NCBI GenBank assembly: GCA_018398575.1
Contig: JAGTXZ010000009.1
Location: 1,054,001 to 1,118,000 of the forward strand
Source: Ampelomyces quisqualis
Taxonomy: Eukaryota > Ascomycota > Dothideomycetes > Pleosporales > Phaeosphaeriaceae
DNA length: 64,000 bases
Reading direction: 5' to 3'
The position numbers and the translations under genes were made by a program. Positions within the stretch are counted from its first letter, which is position 1, and the number at the start of each line of letters is the position of its first letter. The notes beneath the pieces were generated by a model. It had not been told where the DNA came from. It ran no database searches and saw only the letters and a list, made by a program, of their open reading frames with translations. Below are positions 8,845 to 20,363 of this stretch, in pieces.

Positions 8845-11525
8845 TTACCGGACGCCGAGTGGAGGGCGTGGACCCAGGCTTATCTGGCTGCTATGTGCAG
8901 AGTTTTCTGAATCTAATGGAGCACTACCACTGGACTCATTGCTAGCGGAGGCCGAACCAGTCAGACTGCGAACTTGAGGACGAGACTTGGGCGGGTAAAG
9001 AGTGCTCACCCCGGCATGTTGCTCTACTTGTTGTGGTGCCACCATGTTTCCCATCCCAGGGGGGTGTCTAGGCATAGGTTGTCGCATGCCCGGGGAAGGA
9101 CGGCCATTTGGTTGCATCCCATTTGGTGGCATTCCATTCGGAGGCATCCCGTTCGGAGGCATTCCATTTGCAGCGTAGCCGTTGGGGGGCGACGGCCGCC
9201 CCATGGGCCGCGGGCCTGGGCTGAGTGGATTACCAGGCGACTGACTTATGCGACGACTTGCAGGGTACGGTCCATAGCTTCCACTCATCTCGTCTAAGCG
9301 GGCAGCAGTCAGTGAATTCGTTCTTGATTGAGCGCCCATGGTGCCACGATCAACATCTCCGTAGCGATTCGAGGAGTAGCCCATGAGAGGATTATTCATG
9401 ATAGAGTCATGGAGCCCAACAGCATCCGTCATCCTCGCGCTGCTACGATTCTTATTCATGCCTGGACGAGCGAATGGGTTTCGCACTCGTCCATTGTGCT
9501 GAGGGGCGAAGCCTCCTTCGGGGTTCTTGCGAATCTGGCTCGCACTCGGCGCTTTACGTGTGCGACGGGACGTCACACTCATCATGTCGAAATTGTCTGG
9601 ATCAATCGCCGGGCCAGGAGCACGGCCGCCCATCGGGTCAAAATAGTCATCTTCATCATCGTCGTCATCGTAACCGCCCATGGAAGGGGGTGGCGGTGGA
9701 CGACCTCGACCCATTCCTGGACCCATTCCTGGACCCAGGCCGCCACGTCGCATGTTAAGCTCCTGTTCTCTGAGCTGAAGTTCGCGCTGCCTCAGCATCA
9801 ACTCCCTTTCGCGGAGTGAGAGATTGTTAGAAGAGTTGCCGGCACCGTCGTAGTTGCCGTTAGGAGCCCCATCATCGACCAGGTTGTCGTAGAGCATCAG
9901 ATGCGAGAATTCTTCCAAATTGCTACCATCCTCGAATGAAGGTCGTCTTAGGCCCATGGGTCCACCATTCATCCTTGGCGGGTAGCCGTTCGGACCCGGT
10001 GGCGGGCCCCTACGCATGGGAGGAGCTCCATTAATGGAAGGGGCACGGCTGCCAGGACGCGGCCCACCCTTCATCGTTGGGCCATTGCCATTCACCATGG
10101 GTCCGTTGCCGTTCATCATGGGTCCACCGGGCCCAGAGGGTCCTCGTGGCAATGGGGCGGATGATAGTCTCGGAGGTGGTGGCCCCTGCATGCCGTTTAC
10201 AGGAGCGGGAGGTGCCGCAGCGGCTGGACGGTTGCGGTTGGCGATGTTGAGATGGTGGAGGATGGCGTAGAGACTCTCAATGCGTGGCACAAGCACATTG
10301 GCTTCTTGGGCAAGTTTCAACGGAGATCCGAGGTAAGTCTCGATCTCCATGGGGCGCTTGGCTTCAAAGTCGAGCCACATGGTACTGTTATTTTCTTGTG
10401 GCTGCAACATCTGCTGCAAAGTGGTTTCCCGAAAGTCAGCAGGAAAAACACATTCCTGTGCTTCGGCAAGTGCAAGCAATTCGTCCAGAACGCCAGTGAT
10501 GAGTGCGCGGACGCCGACCTTCTCAATGAGCTCGGCATGGTTGGGTGTTTCGAAAAGGATACTGGCGGGGTGGAAAGAAATCGGACTGCAGAGCGTTAGA
10601 ACCATGTGCAAGGCAGTAGAAGGAAGCAAAGTACCCTATCATGCGCTCAAATTGCTGCTGGCGGATGTTGGGCGAAACTTTGCAGTCGACTTGTCCGGAG
10701 CTCAGCGTCATAGCGAGAGCCTCAGCCATGTCCGACTGAATTTGTGCTGGAATAGCAGCGTTTCTGTTGGCAGGGCCGACCCAGATGTCGGTCGCTCCTT
10801 TGTGTTCGAACTCGCTTCCTCCAAGTTGTGCAATTTCTGCTCCAGATACCAATGACAGGACCACGTTGGTCGGAAAACGTTGCTCGAGATATGATTCAAC
10901 TCCGATACTATGTGTCGTGTTCATAAGGATGCAGGTATGTTGTGGAGAGACGACCGACTCGATGATGTTGGCAATGTCATATACGTCGGGAAGGGCTTTT
11001 ACGCAGAGGAGAACGTAGTCGAAGGGCTGCTTGGAAGAGTGTGCGGCATCTTCGGGTGTTCGGACGACTGCATCGAGTGTCAGAAGGATGATATCGGAAA
11101 GGTTGCAAGGGCACACATACCAGCATAGGGCTTGAAGCGCTCGTTACCGTACAGCGCCGATCTACAAGGTTGTCAGCAAGTTTCAAAGACAGTTGGAAGT
11201 GTGCTACTCACTTGAAGGAGATGCCGTATTGAGCGACACTTTCGTATCCCGACTTCCACACAAGCGTGACGTCGCACGCATTCGTCGCCTGTAGCCGCCA
11301 GGATAAGAAAGCCGATACGGCATTACCGCCCACTGTCTCGTGTTAGCGGGCGCTACTTGTCAACGAAGGTTGCGATGATGCCGAGGACGGGTGATGCGAA
11401 GTGGATGACGGTGGTGGTGATGTGCTTGAAAACGTCCTAGTAGCGCAAGATGGTCATGTAAACGGAACGGAGGCGGCGTGGTACGCACCTGATAGAATCC
11501 GTAACCTAGGAACGGCGGGCGCCAT
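8845..11525 (-). CDS. Ketopantoate reductase-fold protein with long Pro/Gly/Asn-rich tail
   Basis: Five exons (11525-11489, 11332-11212, 11161-11121, 11067-10635, 10585-8845) join in frame to 790 residues. The N-terminal 330 residues have the ketopantoate reductase (ApbA/PanE) plan: a Rossmann start RILSVGGNAVSAF, then YVLLCVKALPD, SLVSGAEIAQLGG, and a helical C-terminal domain with NHAELIEKVGVRALITGVL. Fungal relatives (S. pombe Mug72-like) are often of unknown substrate, so a pantothenate role is not assured. The remaining 450 residues are low complexity: NGNGP and GMPPNG repeats, an acidic run (YDDDDDEDDYFD) and a coiled-coil-like segment rich in Arg/Glu/Leu. The tail is probably disordered. 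The first exon is short and inferred from fit of the Rossmann strand. Confidence 0.85.
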
Positions 11526-13826
11526 GGCGAGGGCTGTTCCGTGTCTTGTCGGTGGAGGCTGGAAAGGAAGGGCGGAGAGTGGGCGATGGGTGCCGCGCTA
11601 CGAGCGAGCGAAGGCGACAGCGCAGCGGCGTCGACCACGGTGTGAATTAGGGATTAAGATGGGAGGGCAAAACGAGCGTGTGTGATGGGGAGCTGGGTCT
11701 ACTGGGGCGACATGGAACAAGCGGGCAGACGAAGGGCGCGGGCGGAAGAAGAAGGGACTTTGCAAAGTCGCTGTGTTGGCGGAGGCGGAGGCGGAGGCCG
11801 GGTAGGTAGCTGCTACCACTACTGCAGCAGCGACGAATGGCGGGCTCGGAAGGAGCGCACAGCTGGGTGCAGGTTCCACGACAGAGGCGTCAAAGTGAGC
11901 GGACGCTGACGCTGGCGGCGAGCGAGGGAGGATGCAGAGGGTGGAGGAGGCGGTGGGGTGAGGGCGAGGATGTGATGGAATTGGATGGATTGGGCGCAGT
12001 ACGGAGTAGGCAGAGGCGGAGAGGGGGGCGCGCACGGCAGGCGACCGACCGTGGGCTTGATATCCCGTTCTCTTGGATGGATGCGCCGCTAGATTGCATT
12101 AGGGAGCGGGCCTTTCATCACTGATTATCATCGACGAGGCCGTGCCCCGGAGGCGGTCGTGAGATGCGCTTTTGTTTTGCCGTCTGTCAAGCTGTCACTC
12201 GTGTGGCCGTGGCCTTGGGCGACACGGCAACACGACGACACGAGTACCAGGAGCACCAGGAGCACCACGCCCGTCCAAAGGGCATGCAGTTGGGTGGTCG
12301 GCCATGCGCATAGTTTTGGCCGACGCGCATGCAGAGAAATGTTAAGCTCAGCGTCCCCTTCTTCGGCCCCGTCTGGTCCTGCTCGAGCATCAGCGCAATA
12401 CCCAACAAGTCTGTTAGCGGCCAATTGGAGAATTGGCCCGGCTGCCTCTACGCGTATGACGTCCACGGTCCACCGCCAAGCCCGTCCAACGCTCTCCGCT
12501 GTCTATCCACATGCACATCGATGGACATTCACAACCACGTTTCCGATGCTGAGCTGTGTCGCCTTGGACCATTCTTGTTCTGCAGGCGACCAATCGAAAC
12601 CGGTCGTTCTTGCCTTGCCAGCAACTCGCCCATCACCAACCGCACCGCACCTTCCTCGCCGACTCGTACTGCCGAGCTTGTTTGGCTTGGCAGGGGAAAG
12701 AATAGCCCGGCAGCCGGCTTTTGTCCACCACGAATGGCCTCACTACGCAGCATGAGCCTCGCCACCTGAACGGGGTGCGGATACGGGACCATGGAGTCAT
12801 GGGGTCGCCCACTACTCGGTACAAGAAACACTTCTCTGCGCTGAGCTGTCACCCTTGTCTCCCGTATTCGACTCTTTGCTAGCCGCTTCGGACCTACTCA
12901 CAACGTGCTTCTGAACCACATCCACGCAAGCGAGCTTCCAATTCCCTGTTCCTGACATGACATGTGGCGCTATCGACGGGCCGGCAGTCACCGGCTGCCG
13001 AGCAACTGTAGCTAACTTGCCGCCGTCAATGTCACACAGACGCATCGATTCACAGAAGTTGATGAAACATTCATTGTCCTGGGAACAAGGTTTCCCACGA
13101 GCAACTCTCTCCTTTAATCCCAGCAATCTGCGCCATGCGTACGCGGCGGCGCCCGCAATCTCGCCAACGACGCCCCTCCTCGGACAAAAAAACACCAACC
13201 CTCCGCCTCACCCCCAGCCCCTCCAACCCGCGTTCCAAACCCAACTACGCAACACGATTCGTTATTTTCTCCACGCTTCCACTGCGCCTTCATGCTATCT
13301 TCAAACAAGCACGCCCCATCCTACCATGTAGCTTTTCTCGGGTTGGCTTGCGCAGTGGCCCGTGAAGCGTTGTCGCTCCGGAGCAAACTGAAGAAAATGC
13401 GGTCCTGTTTTCTGACCACGGGAATGCGGCGTAAGATTCACCATGCGTTTTGGGGTCTCGTGGAAAGTGGGTGGGCTTGGTCGAGTTCGCACTGTGTTGG
13501 TTTACTTGAGACGGTGTGACATCCACGCGGGAAACGTCTTTCTCATTGAATAGCGAGGTCAGCCATTTTTATTCTTGTCAACGTCTCGGCAAGTGGCAAT
13601 AAGATGAATGCATCGAGCGAAAGTCGGAGATTGGTGTCACATGTCATGATCCATTTTGGGCCATAAGGCTTCCCTAGGCTAAAGTGCATGTTCATTTCAA
13701 ACCCGCCTAGCCATGCTCATACTTTTCGTCGCAAAGCGGTGTATCCGTTCTTTATCGAACGCAACTCGCACAGACAGTTCCCAATCTCGCTGCAAACTTT
13801 CCATGTGACCTCAACTACGCCTAGGC
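11526..13826. other. Long non-coding stretch
   Basis: 2.3 kb without a convincing gene. The part next to 11525 is GC-rich with short GGA/GGC repeats (about 11770-11960), consistent with a promoter and 5' UTR. Open frames of up to 198 codons at 12150-12770 exist on both strands but show no domain-like composition. 13530-13826 is probably the 3' UTR of SUB2. Confidence 0.4.
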
Positions 13827-15687
13827 TTAGTTGTCCATGTAGCTAGCTGAGTCGATGCCCTTCTCGGGGAATTCGGGGATCTCAGCAGCAAAGCGCTCCT
13901 CGATAGCCTTGAGCACCGCCTCATCGTCTTGGTTGCTGACGAACGAGATACTCAGACCCTTGGTACCGAAACGACCCGCACGACCGACACGATGGAGGTA
14001 AGCATCTGCCTTGTCAGGCATGTCGTAGTTGATGGCAACGTTGATACGCTCCACATCGATACCACGGCCAAAGATGTCAGTAGAGACACAGATGCGCGTC
14101 TGGAACTCCTTGAACTCCTTGTAACGCTTGATACTATGCACGCGTTAGTATGCTGTGAAAAGTTGGATTGTGTTGCACATACCGCTCCTCTTGACCAATA
14201 CCCGAATGGACCGCAGTGCTCGGGAAGTTGCACTCGCGGAGAAGCTTGTCGAGCTCAGTGCATCGAAGGGTCGAGCGCACGAAGATGATAACCTGGTTGA
14301 ACTCCAGGCTGTCGAGAAGGTCGTTGAGCTTTCGGTTCTTCTCGCGCTCATCGAGCTTGACGTAGAACTGCTGGAGACCGTGCAGCGTCAACTTCTTCTC
14401 ATCGTCGACATAGATCTCGAGGGGGTTCTGCATGAACTTCTTACAGACCGCGCGAATCTCCTTGGACAGGGTAGCTGAGAACATCATCACCTGTTTGTGG
14501 GCAGGAGTCGCACGGAAGATGGACTGGACGTCGTTGCGCATGTCTAGCTATGGTTAGCGCCATGACAGATCCGGGCATTGAGGAAGTACGTACCTGGTTG
14601 ATCTAACATCTTGTCGCACTCATCGAGGACGAAATGCTTCAGATTCGCGAGACGCAGGTGCCTGTCGCGCACAAGCGCATTGATACGACCAGGCGTACCA
14701 ACGATGATGTGCGGGTGTGTATCCTTGTTGCCGAGGAGCTCGACGTCCTTCTGAACTGGGGTTCCACCATAGAAGACGCCGACCTTCACGTCGGGCAAGA
14801 ATTTGGCGAAGCGGTTGTACTCGTTCCTGATCTGGTAGGCCAACTCACGGGTGTGACACATAACCAGGATAGTTGCGACACCAGGCTCCGGTTTCTCGTC
14901 CATCTGCTGGAGGGTGGCGAGAACGAAGACGGCAGTCTTTCCGAGACCAGACTTGGCCTGGCAGAGAACATCGTTTCCGAGAATTGCCTGGGGGATGGTA
15001 ACCTGCTGGACTATAGGGCACAATGTATGTCAGAAAGGGGTTCTTAAGCGGTCGAAACAAAGTGTCAAAAGCGAAGCGTCCGTCCATCTTGCGAAGTCGA
15101 GATCCTCGTTCGGGCGAGCGTGAGAAGCCTAGTCCAAGTTTCCCTCAAAGTCCACCCCTACTGCTGCCTCTTCCATGACCAGCGATAATATGACCTCCAA
15201 CTCGATTCTTCAGAACCACTGAAGTGAACTATCAAGGGCTAAGAAGCGTCTTGCGTTACGGATTCGATGCGACCGCGTTCAGATACAGTACGTTGGTTCG
15301 AGTTTCGTTCGTATCGGAAGGAAACAGTTCTCTCGCTATTTCTTCTCTTCTCTCTATAGATGGCCATGGCCGCAAAAAAGATACGGCTTGGTGCGCAGAT
15401 GGATGGACGGACGGACGCTTTGACGTGGAGCAAGGCTGAGGGGAACAATTAGACTAACCCTCGGAAGGATGTTCGAAACCGCAGTCGGTGATGGCTCGCA
15501 CGAGCTCATCCTTCAGAAGGAAGTCGCGGAAACCGGTCGAGTGGATGCCGACATAGCTGCCCTTCTTTTCGCCGGACGCGTCGGGTGCAGCGAGACCGCC
15601 CTTTGCAGCCGCTGGGTTGCCGTTGGCGGGCGCCTCGGGCTGGATCTCCTCGTCGGAGTAGTCGATGAGGTCTTCTTCGTGAGACAT
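13827..15687 (-). CDS. SUB2: DECD-box RNA helicase Sub2 (UAP56 orthologue)
   Basis: ATP-dependent RNA helicase of spliceosome assembly and TREX-linked mRNA export. Exons 15687-15459, 15010-14594, 14543-14183 and 14133-13827 join to 437 residues, the usual length. Motifs in order: Q-motif region GFEHPSEVQQVTIPQ, Walker A AKSGLGKT, VGTPGRI, DECD (typical of this subfamily), FSATL, GRGIDVERIN and HRVGRAGRFG. The three downstream introns are 49-50 nt or so, with branch site TACTAAC visible in the last. The first intron is 448 nt, unusually long for this locus, and falls inside the Q-motif region. The gene is divergent from RPR2. Confidence 0.95.
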
Positions 15688-16146
15688 GGTGGATTAAGTC
15701 GTGGAAGTGGGGTGTGGTGGGGTTATTGGGTTTAGTGGGTGTGTGAGCGTGTTGCGGCAGCAGGCGCCAGACACAGCGCAGTCGCAAGTACGCTGGGAGG
15801 GCGTGATATGAGAGTAAAGTCTGCGCAGAATAAGAGATTAGTAACTCTCTTCCCAGGTGCAAAGATGACGCGGCGAGTGGCCGAGTTTGCTGTCGCTGCT
15901 GAGTGTGGAGAGAAAGTGGAGGTGAGGGCGCGCGCGGTGATGTCGAGGTAAAAAGCTGGCCCGAGCGCAGATGCCAAGACGTGCTAGACCTAAAGCAAGC
16001 CGCCGCTCCGTGCGTCCTTTCTTCTGAATCATCTGCAACAGTCTCAATTCTAGCCTTGTCAAAAGACTCGCTATGTTGGCCAGTTGTGCAGGCACATAGC
16101 ACAAAGAGTGTGGTACAGACGGCTCGTTTGCGGTCGAGCTGGCACA
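15688..16146. promoter_or_regulatory. Shared upstream region of SUB2 and RPR2
   Basis: 459 bp separate the two start codons of divergent genes for RNA-processing proteins. This is inferred to hold both promoters. No specific factor site is claimed. Confidence 0.5.
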
Positions 16147-16689
16147 ATGAGCAAAGTCAAACCTCCAAAGTCCAAAGGCATTGCGAGCAAGCATCTACAT
16201 GCCCGCACCGCTTTCCTATACCAGGCCGCCACATACCTCACCTTGCAAACATCGCCAAACGACACTGTCCAGACGCCCGAGCACCTCGCTCAAACGCAGA
16301 GTCAGAGTTCTGTTGATTGCTCTCCGATCTCTCTTCAGCTCGGATCAGATCTTCAACAAGTCTCACGCAAAGCACAACTCCGCCTGTCAGTAGAGGTGAA
16401 GCGCACCATATGCAAGCGATGCAACACGGTTCTCATTCACGGGCGTACTGCAACCCAGACTATTGAGAATGCAAGCAAAGGTGGTAAAAAACCTTGGGCG
16501 GATGTGCTTGTGCTCGAATGCAAAGTATGTGGTGGGAAGAAGAAATTCCCGGTCGGCATGGAAAAACAGGCCAAAATGGGTGCAAGGCTTGTTCCCAAGG
16601 GCTCGACATCTCGTAATCGTCTCGATGCCAGTCATCTGACAGAACCTACGAACAGCACGCGCACTGGACTAGACTCAAACACTGGCTGA
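16147..16689 (+). CDS. RPR2: RNase P/MRP subunit, Rpr2/Rpp21 family
   Basis: Protein subunit of ribonuclease P, which removes tRNA 5' leaders. 180 residues, single exon. The start ATG at 16147 gives MSKVKPPKSK, matching family N-termini; upstream codons in the same frame are not needed. Family features: an N-terminal helix with HLHARTAFLYQAATYL, then a zinc ribbon of two Cys pairs, TICKRCNTVLI and LECKVCGGKKKF, about 35 residues apart. The middle (about 45-80) is less conserved. The tail is short and polar. Confidence 0.85.
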   Translation: MSKVKPPKSKGIASKHLHARTAFLYQAATYLTLQTSPNDTVQTPEHLAQTQSQSSVDCSPISLQLGSDLQQVSRKAQLRLSVEVKRTICKRCNTVLIHGRTATQTIENASKGGKKPWADVLVLECKVCGGKKKFPVGMEKQAKMGARLVPKGSTSRNRLDASHLTEPTNSTRTGLDSNTG

Positions 16690-17609
16690 AGCAAAGCGGG
16701 GATTCGTGCCAAGGGCAACATGATTTGACTCGATGTCCGATGGGTGTGAACAACAACGTTCACAGCAATAACCGGAAATGTCCAATTGGATCTCGTATTC
16801 GACCCAGCATTACCCAAAGATGACAAGTGGCTCGTGAGCTCAAGGTCGGAAGCGCATTGGCTAGAACGCGACACGAAATATAGCTAGTTCGCACGCCTCC
16901 TAGGTCCATTGCTGCACATATGTGTGTACTGGAGTCGCATTTGATGCGTATGGGTCAGGTCTCAAAACCAGAGACTACATGCTACAGTTGAGAGCAAAAA
17001 GCAAATTATCAATCGCACACTTGCTCAATCCTTATATCTTCAGTCTCTCGGTCTTCGCTAGCCTGCCATTTCAGTATCTTCTTTCCCGCTGTGGATCTTG
17101 TGAAAGATGTACGCCACCTGTTCAAGGCTGACATCCTAATAAGATGACCTCATAGACGTTGCGGTGAGCTGCAGCTAGCATATTTTTGCGTCGCTTCATT
17201 CCTTGTGACGAATGATATGATTCACCCAGACTTCTACACAACACTAACGTGGTAGTAGCTCGATGTCTCAATCCCTGAATCAATTAAGACACTATCAGAT
17301 GAGAAACGAAACAATATATTCTATACCGTGTGCACGAGCAGATATAGAAGCTACACGTCGTCAAGTGTGACATGAAGCTTCCTTATCTGTATATATAATT
17401 TTGTATCCTGATATACTTCAACCCTGTAGGTACAGACAAGGTATGGTATGGATAGTGGCAGATCATAGTGCACCTGAATATCTTGACTAAGCCGCACCCA
17501 GCCTAGCGCGTTAGCCATAACAATCACATACGCTACCCATTCTTACGGACCTTACCACCACAACATCCATAGAGCCCACAAAAATGCAAACCCACGTTCG
17601 TCCCTCACC
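16690..17609. other. Non-coding stretch, partly AT-rich
   Basis: No gene seen. 17280-17470 is AT-rich. The CA-rich sequence just before 17610 looks like a 5' leader for the RCC1-like gene. Confidence 0.4.
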
Positions 17610-18869
17610 ATGAAACTATATGCATTCGGATACCTCCCTCCACACATATCAACCCCCAAACAACCCCCTCCTCCATCCTTCAGCAGCACCCCAACCTGCA
17701 TTCTCCAAGCCCATGCCATCAAAATCCCATGGTCATCATGGTGCGATGTACTCATAGCATATCAAACCATCCCAGAAGGTCCATGGGCGATCGATTATCG
17801 CGGTACAAGTCTCTCACCCGCACAGGAAGCGCACATCACCAATTCTCCCGCCATCAAGAATGCCCTGGGAAATGAGCGTCCATCAATCCACCCCTTCGGA
17901 TCGGACTTACATCACGGGCTACAGGGATACACACTTTCCGACCCCAATGGAAAAGACAGCGAGCTAGTTGTGTTTTCAACCGACGTGGAGATGGAAAACG
18001 GTGCCCCTGCGCTCCAAACACTCCGCGTTCCCAAGAAGTGGAACATGACTGCCATACGCATAGACAGTCGCGGCGACGTTCTCGCTGCTGCGGTGTCAAA
18101 GTGTAATGGCGAAGGACATATATCACGCTTCACCGATTTTACAAACTTACAAGATGATCCCGAGAACGACGTACTCGACTCACCGTGCGGCCAGAAAAAA
18201 CTCGCATCCTTCAGCCCAGCGCAATGGCGCACGAATCGCACATCAAGTATTGCGCTAAACAAACACGGCCATGTCTTCACAGCTTCTTCAGACTCGCGGC
18301 ACCAGAAATGCCTGGGCAGACCTAGCACGAATTCTCCGGCCTTTGAAGTCGTGCCGTACTTCTCCGAAACACGTCTGAGGAAAATCGCTGCGGGGGGATA
18401 CATGGTTGCAGCGATAAGTTTAGACGACGAGCTTTTTCTCTGGGGCCAAGCGAATCCCGGATGTCACGCGGAATTGTCGGTGCTAGGAACAGAGGATGGA
18501 GAAGAAGGAGGGGCGGACAAAGTTGCGCGACTACGTCAAAGAGCGGAAACTAGAGTGAGCGTTGGTGTTGGCTACCAAGATGAGGTTATCAAGTCCTTGG
18601 AGGTATTCATAGATGGCGAAGAAGCGCGACCTTGCGATGTGGTTATTGGGAATGGCCATGTACTTGTCGCGGCAGAAGTACAAAAAGCTGACGGCACTAC
18701 GAGACGTGCGGTACTTGGTGCTGGGTCGAACGATCGACTGCAGACGGGGGTTCCGTCAAGATCAGCTTTTGTTCAGGACTTTGAGGAGATTGTGGCTTTG
18801 GGAGACATGCCCATCGTGGAAATGGCCGCTGCAGGGTGGACCACATTCGTTGTGACGCGCGAGAATTGA
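17610..18869 (+). CDS. RCC1-like repeat protein
   Basis: A single-exon frame of 419 residues. It starts MKLYAFG-, and blades carry RCC1-type wording such as LNKHGHVFTASSDSR, KIAAGGYMVAAIS, DDELFLWGQANPG and AAAGWTTFVVT. These are the usual strand and loop patterns of a beta-propeller related to RCC1/BLIP-II. There is no signal peptide or membrane segment. Canonical RCC1 is the Ran GTPase exchange factor, but fungi carry several divergent propellers of this type with unknown partners and this one lacks the regular full-length repeats. A role in Ran exchange is not implied. Confidence 0.8.
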   Translation: MKLYAFGYLPPHISTPKQPPPPSFSSTPTCILQAHAIKIPWSSWCDVLIAYQTIPEGPWAIDYRGTSLSPAQEAHITNSPAIKNALGNERPSIHPFGSDLHHGLQGYTLSDPNGKDSELVVFSTDVEMENGAPALQTLRVPKKWNMTAIRIDSRGDVLAAAVSKCNGEGHISRFTDFTNLQDDPENDVLDSPCGQKKLASFSPAQWRTNRTSSIALNKHGHVFTASSDSRHQKCLGRPSTNSPAFEVVPYFSETRLRKIAAGGYMVAAISLDDELFLWGQANPGCHAELSVLGTEDGEEGGADKVARLRQRAETRVSVGVGYQDEVIKSLEVFIDGEEARPCDVVIGNGHVLVAAEVQKADGTTRRAVLGAGSNDRLQTGVPSRSAFVQDFEEIVALGDMPIVEMAAAGWTTFVVTREN

Positions 18870-19019
18870 TTCGGGATGACGGCAACAACACGTAGCAATG
18901 CCGATCTCGATGCCAGATCAAGATATAGAGATGAATTTGACGGGAGAACAGGGCATGGTAGCAGACTAGACAAACAACAAACTTTCCAAGACCAAGATAT
19001 CGTAAGCCATGTCCAATCA

Positions 19020-20363
19020 TCACGATCGACAAGAACATCTCCTGAGACAACCGCCACAGTGAGCGGTGCTTTGCGACTCATCGCAGACTGGCCCTTGCTC
19101 CACCTTGAAGATTGGTGCCCGTGGATCTGTATGTACATCGTGGTACGCGACGAGAAAAGGTGGGTCGAATACGGCGGGAGCTAGTGGAGCGAATAATGTA
19201 TCGTGAATCTCGATTCTTGTTGTTACGATTATCGAATCGCGCCTGGGAAGATACGGGGACGACATGGGTGTGGATACTCGGGTAAGCCTCTTGGGCATAA
19301 CAAGCTCGAACACAGGCCGCAAGTATGGGCAGCATGCAACGATGATGCCAGTGCTTATCTGGGCCATCGACCAGAGGAGGGTGGTGCCTACATCGTATGT
19401 TACGTCGCTGCCGTAGGCGACCTCTGCGAGCGCGCTTATGCGCAAACCACCAATGACGATATTGCTAGGGGCGAGTCAGCGCGATGCATATGGAGGCAAG
19501 ACAGGACCACTCCACAGGAGACCAAGGGCAAAGATAGCTATGATAGCCATCTTGTGAGCTGGTCGGAGCTGCAGCCTCCAAACGACACAATGGGGTAGCA
19601 TCCAAGCGAAGGCATCCAGCGCCACTCCGATGGCCGCGACGGAAATTACGAAGGGCTCGAGGCTGAAGCAGTATCGGAGGTTCTTCAACGGAAGCATCCA
19701 GTTGTACTGGACAGGTCGGCAGTGAAGTAGAATGCCTACGATGGTCGCGAGGCATAAAGCGTTGCTGAAGACAATGCACCCATATGCTAAGAGAAGATAT
19801 CAATGAGAATTGCCGCACAAGAGAATGGAGTACAATTGCGGCAATGAATACCAATGCGCCTGAGCCAAGGAAAAGCGTGGTTGAACAGCGTCTGAAGAAG
19901 GAAGATGGTTATGGCGCATCGCGTCAGGGCGAGACCGATGGCCATGGGGATTCGGAACAGCCACAGCATCTGCACACCTCAATATACTGACGGAAATCCG
20001 GGCCAGTCAGCTCACTATGAGTGTTGTTCGTAGTCTTGCACCTGTGGCAGTGTGTATGTGCTGGCGGACATGACCGGCTATCATGGCTGCATTGCGTAAG
20101 GCCTGCGTGTGTTCAGAGAGGCTGCGATGACTTGCCAGTGAGGAAGGCCGCCACGACGAGATACAGAAACCCCTGGAGCCGAGTCAATAGGAGGCTCGCT
20201 CGCTATAGACAAGTTCCTGCAGTACTAGCGAAAGCACCAATAGCGTGTCATCCATGGACCACGGCAGCCGTCTTGAGCGCTTTGCCAGGTGACGAGCAAC
20301 GAGAAACAGGAGCGGCAGTAATGCGAGCATGATACTGCCGATGAGGTAGGATGGGTATATCAT
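19020..20363 (-). CDS. Rhodopsin-domain (Pth11-related) seven-helix membrane protein
   Basis: Hand-built from five exons: 20363-20226, 20102-20016, 19969-19852, 19786-19516 and 19464-19020, summing to 352 residues in frame. Seven hydrophobic helices follow in order, e.g. LIGSIMLALLPLLFLVA, LFRIPMAIGLALTRCAI, GCIVFSNALCLATIVG, ISVAAIGVALDAFAWML, MAIIAIFALGLLNIVIGG and LLWSMAQISTGIIVACCPYL. The loop HCRPVQYNW, the LRISALAEV segment and the late W-x3-Q helix are typical of the fungal rhodopsin-domain family (some members are Pth11-like surface receptors). There is no CFEM domain. Ligand and role unknown. The donor of the fourth intron (GTGGAG) is non-standard and the first intron (123 nt) is the least certain boundary. 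Confidence 0.75.

Noticed and set aside
12159..12755. 198-codon plus-strand ORF
   Set aside because: No motif, biased composition and several equally long overlapping frames; probably chance in a GC-rich promoter region.
15290..15312. Possible second tRNA B box (GGTTCGAGTTT) inside the SUB2 intron
   Set aside because: No A box, anticodon arm or acceptor pairing around it.
19476..19854. Apparent frameshift in the rhodopsin-like gene
   Set aside because: Explained by two short introns (19787-19851 and 19465-19515) that give an in-frame seven-helix protein.
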